Below are positions 1-11,460 of a stretch of DNA of 27,038 nucleotides, piece by piece. The notes beneath the pieces were generated by a model. The model was given only the letters and a program-made list of their open reading frames with translations, was not told the origin of the DNA and searched no databases. Positions within the stretch are counted from its first letter, which is position 1; every line of letters begins with the position of its first letter. The position numbers and the translations under genes were made by a program. This DNA comes from Conidiobolus incongruus B7586 (Eukaryota; Entomophthoromycota; Entomophthoromycetes; Entomophthorales; Conidiobolaceae), in NCBI GenBank assembly GCA_000697335.1, contig JNEM01008735.1, forward strand, positions 1-27,038, in the 5' to 3' direction.

Positions 1-3000
1 ATTAAATTAATATATATTATTCATTTAAAAATATTATAATTTGATAGTTAATTAATTAATTTTTTATATAAGCTATTATATAATGCTAGTTATTTATAAT
101 TTAATTTTTATGAAATAAAATATATATGCTAAATAGCATAAATCAATATTATCTATTATTAGAATATAATCTAATTTATGAATATTTTTAGTATTTTATC
201 TATAAAGAAATATTTTAATTAATTATTCAATTTTAATTAAAATTGAATCAATTATTACGTAAATATGTTAATACTTATTTTAATTTAATATATCATAACT
301 TTATAAAAATATTAAGTTATAGATATATACTTTAATTTCAAATAATTCTTTTGAATAAATTATCATATTTTTTTATTATAAAATTTATAATTATTAATTA
401 TAATTGTATTATTCTGGTTGTGATAAAATAATTATATTAAATTATCAAATAATAGTAGTTGATTGAGTAGATTATAATTGTTATTGTTAAATTAAAAGAT
501 GAACTTTGGTTCTTAATTAAAAAGTTGGTATTAAAAGTAAGCGCGATTAAGATTAAATATTTAAATGAGAACTGTAATCAAGTATTAAAATGAATTAATG
601 GTTGTCAGTCTTAGATTTATTAATTAAAAGTATAATGAATTAAACCATACTACTTGGATTATTGAACTAATATAATCTTACATAAGAAATAACCTAATAA
701 TTAAACATTATCACATACTACATAATAAAATGAATAAAGAATTCAACGCTGCCCACTTAATACATCCATCTATATATAAAACGCCTAAAATTCATTAAGC
801 ATTAATAGAATTCTAGAATTGTTCAGACTCAAATAAATCAAACAATACAAATGAGGATTAATTAGGCAAAATGTAATGCAATTTTCACATATAAATATTA
901 ACATTAGGTGAGAAATTGGTGATAATGGTTGTTAAGTGGATATCGCTAAAATCTGAAATTAGTCAAATTAAATCAATTAAATTTAGGATTTATTTATAGA
1001 TTAAAAATTAGAGTATATTGATAGTTTATATTAATTATTATTTATCAATTGAATAAAGTCAAAAGTGTATATATCAATACTAAACAAATAAAAGATTAAC
1101 AGAGTCTTTAAAATTAAATAACACTAAAATAATATTAAACAAAGATGACGAAATCAAACATTATACTACTATGTAACAATAGATAGAAATTTCGAACATT
1201 CATCTCAATCCACTGCACTAAACACTACCACATTCTCCCCCTAATTAACATTCCCAATCCACTCCGAATTCTTGATTAGGGAGAGATTGGGAAAATATTG
1301 GGACTAAGTGGAATTAATTTGGAAATCGTGTTAATTGTTTTTACAAGTTTAATTTTATAAATAATTAATATTAATTATAAAATTTTTGAGGATTTTATAA
1401 GTTATCATTTTAGTAATTTAGTCATAAATTATTATGAAGTATTTAAGAAACGTTATAAGTACATATTATAAGGTTTTTAAATGTTTTTTCTTTATTATAT
1501 TTTATAATTTTATAAAATTATATAATAAAAATAATTTTAATTTTTAATAATTATGATTTTCAATTTGAATATCATTTTATTTGGATTATCAACTGTCCCT
1601 TTATTCAAAAATTAACCCATCACAAAATTCAATCTTGGAGTCTGGGGCAGCAGGAGATTCCGATGCAGGTATCGTTGATTATTTAATTATCATAATGTAT
1701 CACATATCATAAGATATACTCCAGATTTTTATATTGAACAAATAATTAATAGTGTTTAAAAAAAATTTTAACTGTATTTTAATCAATTGATAAAAACATT
1801 TCAATTAATGAAATAATTTATCAAATTTGATTTAATATTAAATTTCAATAATTATTGTAATCAAAAAATAAGTGCAAAATTTCTTACATATTAAACAGTA
1901 TAATTTTTTTTAATTATCTGAAGTTATAATTAAAACAATTATTATCATTTATTAATTATTTTCATCCTTCTTAATAAATATTCTTTATAAAGACTAATGA
2001 AGAAATTATAAATTAAATAAATAGTAATCTTGAATTTTTAAGCCTTCTATAATACTAAATAGAATGGTACTGATTTTCAAGTTCATAATATCGAGTTATA
2101 CGAATTTTATGAAATTGATTATGACAACGTGGTATAATTATGAAGTGAATAATGATATATAGAGGTTGAAAGTTACTGTGAATACTTATGGTTGTTTATT
2201 TGTCAAACATATATATATATATATTAATAATCACTATACAGAACTAATTGATTAATTTTTCAATAATTAATCAAGATCTAGTAAATTCTTTGATTAATTC
2301 TTTATTATTTAAATACCTTGAAATATTAAATTTATATTAATAATTTATATTAAATTTTAATATAAAATAAAACTTAATTTATATATTGTTTTTAATATTC
2401 ATAATTATATTAATTTAAATACAATTCCTGATTGAACAAGAAACATAAGTACTGAATAGTTATTATAGTGACTTAAATATAAAATATTATTCCTAATAGT
2501 ATATGATTATCCTTTATATTAATATCAATTTTTTAAAATTATATCAAAATAGAAATTGAGGAAAAATAGCTTAATTAAAATTTCAATAATTTATACAATA
2601 TATATAAATTATAATTTCAAAATATTGATTAATGAATTAAATATTCTATATTCAGATTATTGATCAAATTATCAGGAAAATACTTAAAAATATTATTTCA
2701 AATAGCTTATTAGTATTTTAATATTAATTTTCTGGATAACTTTATTATTATAAATATTTGAAATAAATAAAATTTTTAAAAATTTTTGAAATATATATAT
2801 ATAATAATCAAAAATTATTATTTTATACTATCACAAAGATAATTATAATATTTATAATTCAATATTTTAAATCATATAGAAATTAAAGTAGTTTTTAATC
2901 CAATTTTTATAACTATTTTATTAAGTTAGCAATCTTCCTCAAAAAATTTTGATCATTTATTAAATCTGAGAAAATGATATATTGAATATAATATATCAAG

Positions 3001-5603
3001 GATATTAATATGAGAATTAATAATTATGTATTATAAATTGAGGTAATTTTTTATGGTCACATCTCTAAGAAAGTGTTAAATATGATTCATGATATGATAT
3101 AAAATCATCGATCAATTTATATAGAATTTATATATTATATAAAAAATTCTTTTAAAGTCTATATATATTAATTTCAAATTTATATTGTTAAAAATGTATT
3201 TCCGTTGATTATAACTATTTAATTGATGAGTATTCAAATTATATTAAAAATATTCAATCTACTACAAATAATATGGCTTTAATGATGTTTTCAATATTTT
3301 AATAATATATCTAACTTAAATTAATACAAATTATTTATTTATCAATTTAATCATCTCAACCTATAGAGGATAACCACCAATTCACCAATGTACTGAATAG
3401 GTTAATTGCGGACATTTTATATTCCGGATCAAAATATCCTTATAAATAATTATAACCATAGTGATATCAATTATTTAAAATGAATACTTTGGAAAATATC
3501 AAAAATCATACACGATTATTAAATTTTGAATTATATTATTAATTCACAAAAATTTTAATATTAATTTTAAATTAATATTTAATAATTTACAAAAAATTAA
3601 TTTCAATTTAATTTATTATAATATAAAAAAAGTATTTTTGATAAATTTTATTTTAAAATTTTTATTTAATGATACTAATATTTCGCTCTAATGTAGTTAT
3701 AATGAACTCACTCAGAGATAGTAATCAATTCTCAGTGAAATAGATCTCAATATTTAACAACAACAAAAAAACTTAACTGAATCATTATTACATCCAATCA
3801 ATTACTATTTTAAAAAGCCAAAAATAGACGAGTGTTTCGTCAAAAATTACCCAGAAACAATGTTAAAGCTAGTCCTTTATGAACGGTATCCAATGCGAAT
3901 TACTCACTCTATACTTAGAATTTCACCCCCCAGTAGGGAGAATGAAATGGCCATATTTGTTCAAAATTATAGAGTGTAATATATCTTCCATAATGGGGAA
4001 TTTCTAATTAGAACTTTCTTTCCAAATAAAGGTGGTAAAATAAGCTAAGTTGATTATTTGGCAATTTGGGGATAACTCTATCTTTAGATATTTATTTGAT
4101 TTGTGAGATGAATTATATAAAAAAGAAATAATAATTTAAATTAAAGTTAATAAATAATAAAATAAATTTTATAATATTAAATAATTATAATAAAGAATTA
4201 AAATAAAAATCTCTAAAATAAAATTGTAATTCGATATAAAATGAGGAATGCCACGTGGTGACCATTATATGAAAACAAATTTTTATGTGCAACTTCAACT
4301 TTGGATTCACTAAGTACAAGTGCATCCATCCATTTCATCACCTCACTATGGTTTCGAAGAAAAAACGTCAATGTAAGTATTGTAGTAGATCTCTATTAAT
4401 TAATAGGTTTTAATTCTAAATAGAATTGGCTCCATTGTAATATATCTCGGCTTTGAGTTGTAATATCATTCGACAATTTGTGCAATGATTATTAACCTGA
4501 GTTTAAATCAATCAAAAAAAATATAATAATTTAATAATAAATAGGCAAGCAATCATAGCCATCAATATAAATAAATATATACGTCAAATATAGTTAATAA
4601 TATATGATATTTTCCGATTTCAAACTCTTAATTTTTCCTCTATCAACTAATAATTGAAAAATAAATTACCTTAATAAGGTCAAAAATTATTATAATATTC
4701 TAAAAATAATAATTTTCGATCAATTTCAGCTCATCTCATATGACTCAATTATATAAGCTATATAATTTAATCCCAATAACAAATCAATAGAATCCAAGTA
4801 ATTATTATAATAATAAACATAATGTTTTTTTAATTTTTTTTTCATATATTCCTCATATTTAACATAATGACAATTTAGCCAAACTAAATATAGTTGTATC
4901 GCAAGTTTGGAGTAGTTTTAACAGTTTAATGGAGTGAATTTAATTATTAGATAAATATATCTCCATATAACCTGATATCATCCGATAATTATTAATTTAT
5001 CAAAATTTTTTATTATTTAATTTTGAAGTATTAAAAATTTGTATATAATATATTAATATTAATTTTTTTCATAAATTAATTTTTTCATTAATATTTAAAT
5101 TTAATAAAAAAATTATTTTTTTTTTAAAATTTTTAATCCAAGATTTTTTTTAAAATAAAATTGAGTCTTATGACTCCTTGATCAAAAATTAGCGATTATC
5201 AAATCACTTTGAGATTGTTGAAATTACATTGAGTTGTTGAGACATTGAACAGGAATTCAGTTTACATCAAATTAAGATACAAATTCAATTCATGTGACTT
5301 TAAGCCACTTAATATGGTAGTTCAATCAATTTTTTGATATTCTCCCCTTTTCATTTTACCCCCTATTTCCAAATTGGGAGAGATTTCCCACTAATTGGTA
5401 GTATAGTCGAATTTTAGAATATTCCTTCCAGTTTAGATATATCAATTGGATAGAATAGTGGTTGGTCAGTGAGTATGAGAGAGATAAATTTGAGTGAGTA
5501 TTTGGTAAAAAATTAGATAGTATTCTTGTAAAAGGAATAATTTTTGGTTTAATTAATTTATTTTTAATATCCACACCTATTTTAAAGTTCAAAGTTTGTT
5601 TTT
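1..5603. other. Long AT-rich intergenic region with scattered GC-elevated islands
   Basis: No complete gene is visible. The sequence is mostly A and T with stops in all frames and many short A/T runs. Exceptions, listed separately where useful, are GC-elevated patches near 1200-1300, 1620-1680, 3830-4060, 4240-4450 and 5340-5400. A promoter-like stretch lies near 770-853. The octamer ATTCTCCC occurs in three of these patches. I see no tRNA or rRNA signature and no transposase-like reading here. Confidence 0.6.
5344..5364. promoter_or_regulatory. Two CCCCT (STRE-like) motifs upstream of the H+-ATPase gene
   Basis: CCCCT occurs at 5344-5348 and 5360-5364, about 480 bp before the start codon of the H+-ATPase gene, in DNA where runs of C are rare. 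CCCCT/AGGGG is the stress-response element bound by Msn2/4-type zinc fingers in yeasts. Whether this organism uses it is unknown, so the call rests only on the motif pair and its position. Confidence 0.25.
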
Positions 5604-5604
5604 G

Positions 5605-5751
5605 GTAAGTTGGATTGGTATATATTGAAGTAAATTTCTAAATTATTTAACTTAAACTAAATTACATCTATTGTATTTTGTGTTTGCAAAAGGTTTTAAA
5701 CCTAACTATATCTTTATATTAATTAATCTTTAATTCCTGCCTCAATCGCAG
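5605..5751 (+). other. Candidate 5'UTR intron of the H+-ATPase gene
   Basis: A donor G|GTAAGT at 5605 and a pyrimidine-rich acceptor ending TCGCAG at 5751 bracket AT-rich DNA. The 88 nt between 5752 and the start codon are clearly richer in G and C, as expected of transcribed leader. At 147 nt it is longer than the other introns in this window (45-59 nt). It is a proposal from signals and composition only. Confidence 0.35.
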
Positions 5752-5839
5752 TTGAATATCGTTTCTACGCCGTTTTAGGTTTTTCTAAGTTGATCGTCCT
5801 AGAAAGACGACTGGTAAACAACTACTAATCAATCATACA

Positions 5840-8539
5840 ATGAGTCACGATAACGAAAAGAAAGAAGCCGTGTTGGTCGAACACGAGCATAAGGAAGTTC
5901 AAGACGAATTGCCCCCCGAGTTGGAGGCTTTGTTGCAAACCGACACCAGTACCGGTTTGACTTCCGCTGAAGTTAAGGAAAGATTGGCCAAATTCGGTCT
6001 TAACGAATTGCCCGAGAAGAAATCCAATCCTATCCTCAAGTTCATCGGCTACTTCACCGATCCTATTGCTATTTTGATTATTATCGCCTTGATTCTTTCC
6101 ATCGTTATTGGTGATCATATCGATGTCGGTATTATTTCAGTTCTTTTGGTTCTCAACGCTGTAATTGGTTATTATATGGAAGCTAAGGCCGAATCCGCTC
6201 TTGATGCTCTTAAGTCCTCCCTCTCCCTCAAGTCCAAGACCTGGCGTGATGGTGAATTACAAGAAATCGACACTAACCAATTGGTTCCCGGTGATATTAT
6301 TGTTTTGCGTCTCGGTGATATCGTTCCTGCTGATGCTCGTTTGTTGGGTATTGGTGCTACTGGTGAAGCCGTCCGTGCTGGTTTGGATATTGATCAATCT
6401 GCTCTTACTGGTGAATCTCTTCCCGTCACCAAGAACAAGGGCGATGTTGCTTACTCTTCCTCCATCGTCAAGCAAGGTCAAATGTTGGCTGTTGTTATCA
6501 AGACCGGTACTAACACTTTCATTGGTCGTGCTGCTAACTTGATCTCCATTACCAACGAACAAGGTCACTTCCAAAAGATTATCGGTCAAATCGGTAACTT
6601 CTTGGTTATTATCACTGTTGTTATGGTTCTTATCTTATTCGGTTATTTGATGGGTGTCCGTGGTGCTAGTCAAGTTATGCCCATTCTTCACCAAATTGTC
6701 GTTTTAACTGTTGCTGCTATTCCCGTAGGTCTTCCCACTGTCTTATCCGTCACTATGGCTGTCGGTGCCAACCAATTGGCTGCCAAGCAAGTCATCGTCA
6801 AACGTCTTACCGCTGTCGAAGAAATGTCCTCTGTTTCCATCTTGTGTTCCGATAAGACTGGTACTTTGACTCTCAACCAATTGACTTTCGATAAGCCCTA
6901 CTTGTGTGAAGGTTACACCGAAGAAGATCTCTTGTTGTACTCTTACATTGCCTCTGAACCCGGTGCCAATGATCCTATTGAAAAGGCCGTTCGTAAAGCT
7001 GCTCAAGAAGGTGTCTCCATCCTCAAAGATCTCCCCAAGGAATCTGCCCATGCTATTCCCGGTTACAAGGTTACTTCTTTCGTTCCTTTCAATCCCACCT
7101 CCAAGCGTACTCAAGCTACCGTTGTCAAGTTGGATACCAACGAAACCTTTGAAGTTTCTAAGGGTGCTCCTCCCACTATGATCAAATTGGTTGGTGGTCA
7201 CGATGAAGCTGTTCATGCTGTTAATGACTTGGCTGGTCGCGGTCTCCGTGCCCTTGGTGTTGCTCGTACTTTCCCCGGTAAGCCCGATGAATGGCACTTG
7301 GTTGGTATGATTTCTCTCTTAGATCCTCCTCGTCCTGATTCCGCTGATACTGTCCGTCGTTGCCATGAATATGGTGTTGATGTCAAGATGATCACTGGTG
7401 ATCAATTGATTATTGCTAAGGAAGTCGCTCATCGTCTTGGTATGCAACGTGCTATTTTGGATGCTAACAAGTTGGTCGAAAAAGGTGTTGCTGAAGAAGA
7501 TATCACTCGTCGCTGTGAACGTGCCGATGGTTTCGCTCAAGTTATTCCCGAACACAAGTACCGTGTCGTTGAACTTCTTCAAAACAAAGGTCACTTGGTT
7601 GGTATGACTGGTGATGGTGTTAACGATGCTCCTGCTTTGAAGAAGGCTAATGTTGGTATTGCTGTCCATGATTGTACTGATGCTGCTCGTTCCGCTGCCG
7701 ATATTGTTTTGTTAGCTCCCGGTTTGTCCACTATTATTGATGGTATTACTACCTCCCGTGCTATTTTCCAACGTATGAGATCCTACTCTCTCTATAGAAT
7801 TACCTCCACCGTCCACATTTTGATCTTTTTCTTCTTGGTCATTTTAATTCACCAATGGTCTATGCAAGCTATTTTACTTATCTTCATTGCTGTACTTAAC
7901 GATTTGGCCACCATTGTCATTGCTTTTGATAATGCTCAAATTTCTCAAAGACCCGATAAATGGAGAATTGGCCAATTGATCTTCATGTCCATCTTACTTG
8001 GTATTCTTTTGACTGCCCTCTCCTTCGGCCACTTATACGTCACCAATCACATGCACCCCGGCGATTTGCATGCTCCTGATGGTACCCACATCCCTCACAC
8101 TTTCCTCCAAACCGTTATGTACCTCCACATCTCTTCTGCTCCTCACTTTATGATTTTCTCTACCCGTCTTTCTGGCTTCTTCTGGGAGAACTTGCCCTCA
8201 TGGTTCTTCTTCGTCGCCGTCATGGGTACTCAAGTCTTCGCTATGATTATCTCCATTGTTGGTATTCCCAACTTCATTGAAGGTATTGGAGCCGCTTGGG
8301 GTTTCATTATTATTTTCATCTCCTTATTCTATTGTGTATTTTTGGATTTCGTCAAGGTCTACATGTTCCGTATTTGGAATTTCGAATTGACCGCTACTTT
8401 GTTCCCTACTCCCGCTCGTAAGAGAAAGTTGGCTCAACGTAAGGCCGAAGCCGAAGTTAGAGCTAGATTAGATACCAATATCCACAAGTTCAAGACTGGT
8501 CTCACCGTTGTCGAAGCTATTAACGCTTTCAGCAAATAA
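5840..8539 (+). CDS. PMA1: Plasma-membrane H+-transporting P-type ATPase (P3A, PMA1 family)
   Basis: A single uninterrupted frame of 899 residues, close to the 918-920 of yeast and Neurospora Pma1. The enzyme hydrolyses ATP to pump protons out across the plasma membrane and energises nutrient uptake. Visible landmarks: cytosolic N-terminus (1-64), M1-M2 (about 65-115), actuator TGES at 190-193, M4 PVGLP at 295-299, phosphorylation motif DKTGTLT with D338, KGAP at 441-444 in the nucleotide-binding domain, TGD at 519-521, TGDGVND at 590-596, then M5-M10 (about 640-850) with the M6 segment NDLATIVIAFDNA carrying the membrane Asp. The basic C-terminal tail after about 840 (TPARKRKL and onward) would be the autoinhibitory region, but it diverges from yeast. 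Start: first ATG after a GC-richer leader, with stops upstream. Codon choice is strongly biased (CGT, GGT, AAG), consistent with very high expression. An AATAAA lies at 8557-8562, just after the stop. Confidence is high. Confidence 0.97.
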   Translation: MSHDNEKKEAVLVEHEHKEVQDELPPELEALLQTDTSTGLTSAEVKERLAKFGLNELPEKKSNPILKFIGYFTDPIAILIIIALILSIVIGDHIDVGIISVLLVLNAVIGYYMEAKAESALDALKSSLSLKSKTWRDGELQEIDTNQLVPGDIIVLRLGDIVPADARLLGIGATGEAVRAGLDIDQSALTGESLPVTKNKGDVAYSSSIVKQGQMLAVVIKTGTNTFIGRAANLISITNEQGHFQKIIGQIGNFLVIITVVMVLILFGYLMGVRGASQVMPILHQIVVLTVAAIPVGLPTVLSVTMAVGANQLAAKQVIVKRLTAVEEMSSVSILCSDKTGTLTLNQLTFDKPYLCEGYTEEDLLLYSYIASEPGANDPIEKAVRKAAQEGVSILKDLPKESAHAIPGYKVTSFVPFNPTSKRTQATVVKLDTNETFEVSKGAPPTMIKLVGGHDEAVHAVNDLAGRGLRALGVARTFPGKPDEWHLVGMISLLDPPRPDSADTVRRCHEYGVDVKMITGDQLIIAKEVAHRLGMQRAILDANKLVEKGVAEEDITRRCERADGFAQVIPEHKYRVVELLQNKGHLVGMTGDGVNDAPALKKANVGIAVHDCTDAARSAADIVLLAPGLSTIIDGITTSRAIFQRMRSYSLYRITSTVHILIFFFLVILIHQWSMQAILLIFIAVLNDLATIVIAFDNAQISQRPDKWRIGQLIFMSILLGILLTALSFGHLYVTNHMHPGDLHAPDGTHIPHTFLQTVMYLHISSAPHFMIFSTRLSGFFWENLPSWFFFVAVMGTQVFAMIISIVGIPNFIEGIGAAWGFIIIFISLFYCVFLDFVKVYMFRIWNFELTATLFPTPARKRKLAQRKAEAEVRARLDTNIHKFKTGLTVVEAINAFSK

Positions 8540-9320
8540 TTATTCTTTTTAATTTTAATAAAATATATTTTTCTAATTTTAATTTTACATCAATGATTGA
8601 TAATTCATTTATATTATTCTCAGTTTTAATCAAAACTACACGTATTTTTGATTAAACTCATTTCCTCAATGATTTTAATGATTATTTATTCCCACATTCA
8701 CTAATTATCATTTTTATTCTGAAATAATTCTTTTTTTAACATATATCATAAAAATTTTATTTTTTTTCATTCATTGCTTTATTCTTCAAACCTAATCTTA
8801 GATATTTTGATTCACTTAAATTAATTTTACAATAACCAAAAACTTGCAAATCTGTTGAATATTTAATAATTATGTATTTTTACACACAATTTCAGATTTT
8901 TCATATCATTTCATTCATAAATAATATCGATTTAACTAAAATCTTATAAATAATACACGACCCGGTAGTTTATCAAAATACTATTAAATAATTACACTGA
9001 TTCAATCAATAAATAAACTTTGGTTAAAGTTGAGGTTTTTGCATCTCCATCAATTAGACCATTTTTATTGCAATATATATTAATAAGTATTATGGTCAAT
9101 AATATATATGGTTATATTTAGTGAATATTGTCAAATTTTATTCTATGTCGCTAATTTATTCTCTTCAGAATATTTAAGTTAAAAATTGGTTAGTAACTGC
9201 TCTGTTTCATGAGCCAATCATATTTACTAAATGAAGTAAACTGCTCCCGCATTATTTGGTTCAAAACATATCCCCAAAGACCCTGAAAATAATCTCCAAC
9301 ACTAGTAAGTATAAATTATC

Positions 9321-9350
9321 TTGGAATGTTCCTTAAGAAAGACATTCCAA
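9321..9350. repeat. Perfect inverted repeat (9-bp stem, 12-nt loop)
   Basis: TTGGAATGT at 9321-9329 is exactly complementary to ACATTCCAA at 9342-9350. The loop holds a CTTAAG palindrome. The left arm with its flank also reads GGAATGTTCC, a GAAnnTTC heat-shock-element-like unit. No adjacent gene explains it. It lies just downstream of a GTAAGT donor-like site at 9304. Confidence 0.6.
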
Positions 9351-10680
9351 TTTTAACTAAATTACCGATATGATAATAATTAATTAAGAAATTTCTTTTA
9401 TATATCAGATAATACATGATCTAGATCCTAATTAAGTAAAGATCAAGAATATTGGGGTTATAAGCTCAAAAATTCGGATAGTAAATAAATTTTATATATT
9501 GATAATATTTAATACTCAAGGAATGATAAATTATACATTATTTTTTGGTCAAACTTTTAAAACAGGATAATTTAATTTTTTCATTATTTTGTGTCAATAA
9601 CTGATATGATATTCAGCAAATCATTATGTATAATATCAATGTTTTATTATATATATTGAATATCTGGTAATTAAATAATCATAATTTTTCAATATTAATT
9701 TCCAAACTTGAATAATATATTTATCAATATATAATAACTTTTTCATTTTTTATGTTTTTGGAATTAAATTTTAATTGTGAGTAATTTATATATTATATCA
9801 ACTTATTGTTTGTATATCAAGACTATTCATTATACTTTTCAATAATATTAATATTTCAAATATTTTCAAAATGAAAATAAATATTTGAAATATTAAAATT
9901 TTTTTTATTAATGACTTATTATATTTTATAGCTAAGAAAGTTTTAAAAAATTAATATTATTTTGGATAATAAAGATATAAAAAATATAAGTACTAAATTA
10001 TAATTAATTAAATAAAAATAATATATATTATCAAATGTTTCTCTTTGTTTATATCCTTTAGTTTTATATAAAACTTTTATAAAATTTGATGAGATTATTT
10101 AAAAATAATATAAAATAATGATAGTATTACCATTAATTATATAAAAACAAATAAAGTTAAAAATGAATTAAAATATTGGGTTTGGCTGACCTATTTAAGT
10201 TATTACACTTTATTAAATTTTGGACAAGGATTCAAAAATATTACCAATTTTATTTTACTTAATTTTGATATTAATAATATTTTAAGTAAAGAAATGTTAA
10301 TTTGTTCTATTTGGGGTTATTCTAATATATATTCAATATTTAATAAATTATGTAAATAAAAACTATTCGAACTGATATTTTCAAATCAGATTTATTTTTA
10401 TTTAATATAATATTTAAAGTGTTTTTCTTTGAATTTCGATTATTGAGCTTTATTATATTAAAACCAAATAATAACCCTCAAAAGTATTTTATTATAATAT
10501 CATTAACACTTAATTATAAATACTTTAAAATGATTGAAAAATTATAAGCAAATTATATTTATTATTGTATTTGTTATTTTTAAATTAGGAGTGAAATTAT
10601 TTGAAATATATTAAAAATTTCCTTTTTATTATATTTTTAGGATTATTGTTAATTTAAATTCAATTATAATAATATAATAC

Positions 10681-10704
10681 ATACATATATATATATATAT
10701 GTAT
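10681..10704. repeat. Palindromic (TA)n microsatellite
   Basis: A 24-bp perfectly self-complementary tract runs from ATAC, through alternating AT, to GTAT. It is a simple repeat likely to extrude a cruciform and to vary in length. Confidence 0.8.
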
Positions 10705-11460
10705 TTTTAATATTAATTAATAAATAAAATGATCAAAATAAATAACTAATGATTAATTTAATATATAAATAATAATTAAAATAATTATAGCTATATATAT
10801 AATTTAATATGATCAAATTAAAATCCAAGGCTTTTATATTAAATAATTATAATTAATAATTTTAATTAAAATAATATATTATATTGACTAATCAATATAT
10901 TTATTTATTATCTTATTATATATAATTTTCATTTAATTATAGATTAAAAAATTATTCTTATATTAATAATAATATTTAATTTATAAATATTAAATTTAAA
11001 TTTTTATCACTTAAAATTCAATTTATAAGAAATATTTGAAATTTGTAATATTATATAAATCTGGTTAATAATTGAAAAAAATTAATATTCATTTTACATT
11101 TGCAAATTTCAATTAATTTTATATTAAAATTTTGAAAAAAAAGAATTATGAAAGTTGTAATTCACTTATTTAAGTTATTTTTAATTTATAAAGAAAGCCT
11201 AAACGTTTGACTAAATTTACATAATTATAAAGTTAAATTGTGTACTTCAGTGATATATAAAATAAAAGTTGGAATTATGAAATTCTGTTGAATGACTATT
11301 ATGGATAAATGGATCTAAAATGTTGGAATTGAAACTAGTATATGATATTTAAACTGAATAGTGATTGGTATTAGAAATTTGGTTTCCTAAAATTATCAAA
11401 TAAGTCAATATGCGAATCAACCAACCAAACATTTACAAATTCCTTAAAAATTTATTCTAA

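Larger units (their letters stand above)
8563..11450. other. AT-rich intergenic region between convergent genes
   Basis: This lies between the 3' ends of the H+-ATPase gene and the BCP1 gene. No supported gene is present. Stops are dense in all frames apart from a GC-elevated patch at 9180-9350, which contains a perfect 9-bp-stem hairpin. A 24-bp perfect palindrome of TA repeats lies at 10681-10704. Confidence 0.6.

Noticed and set aside
5356-5592. 78-codon open frame on the minus strand upstream of PMA1
   Set aside because: Asn/Ser/Leu/Ile-rich composition follows the base composition, it has no domain or splice support, and it overlaps the likely PMA1 promoter.
5813-5843. A 31-nt intron-like stretch (GGTAAAC...ATGAG) around the PMA1 start
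   Set aside because: It is too short compared with the 45-59 nt introns here and would remove the start codon.
6743-7297. 184-codon minus-strand frame inside PMA1 and several smaller ones
   Set aside because: They are antisense shadows of a highly codon-biased conserved gene and have no independent features.
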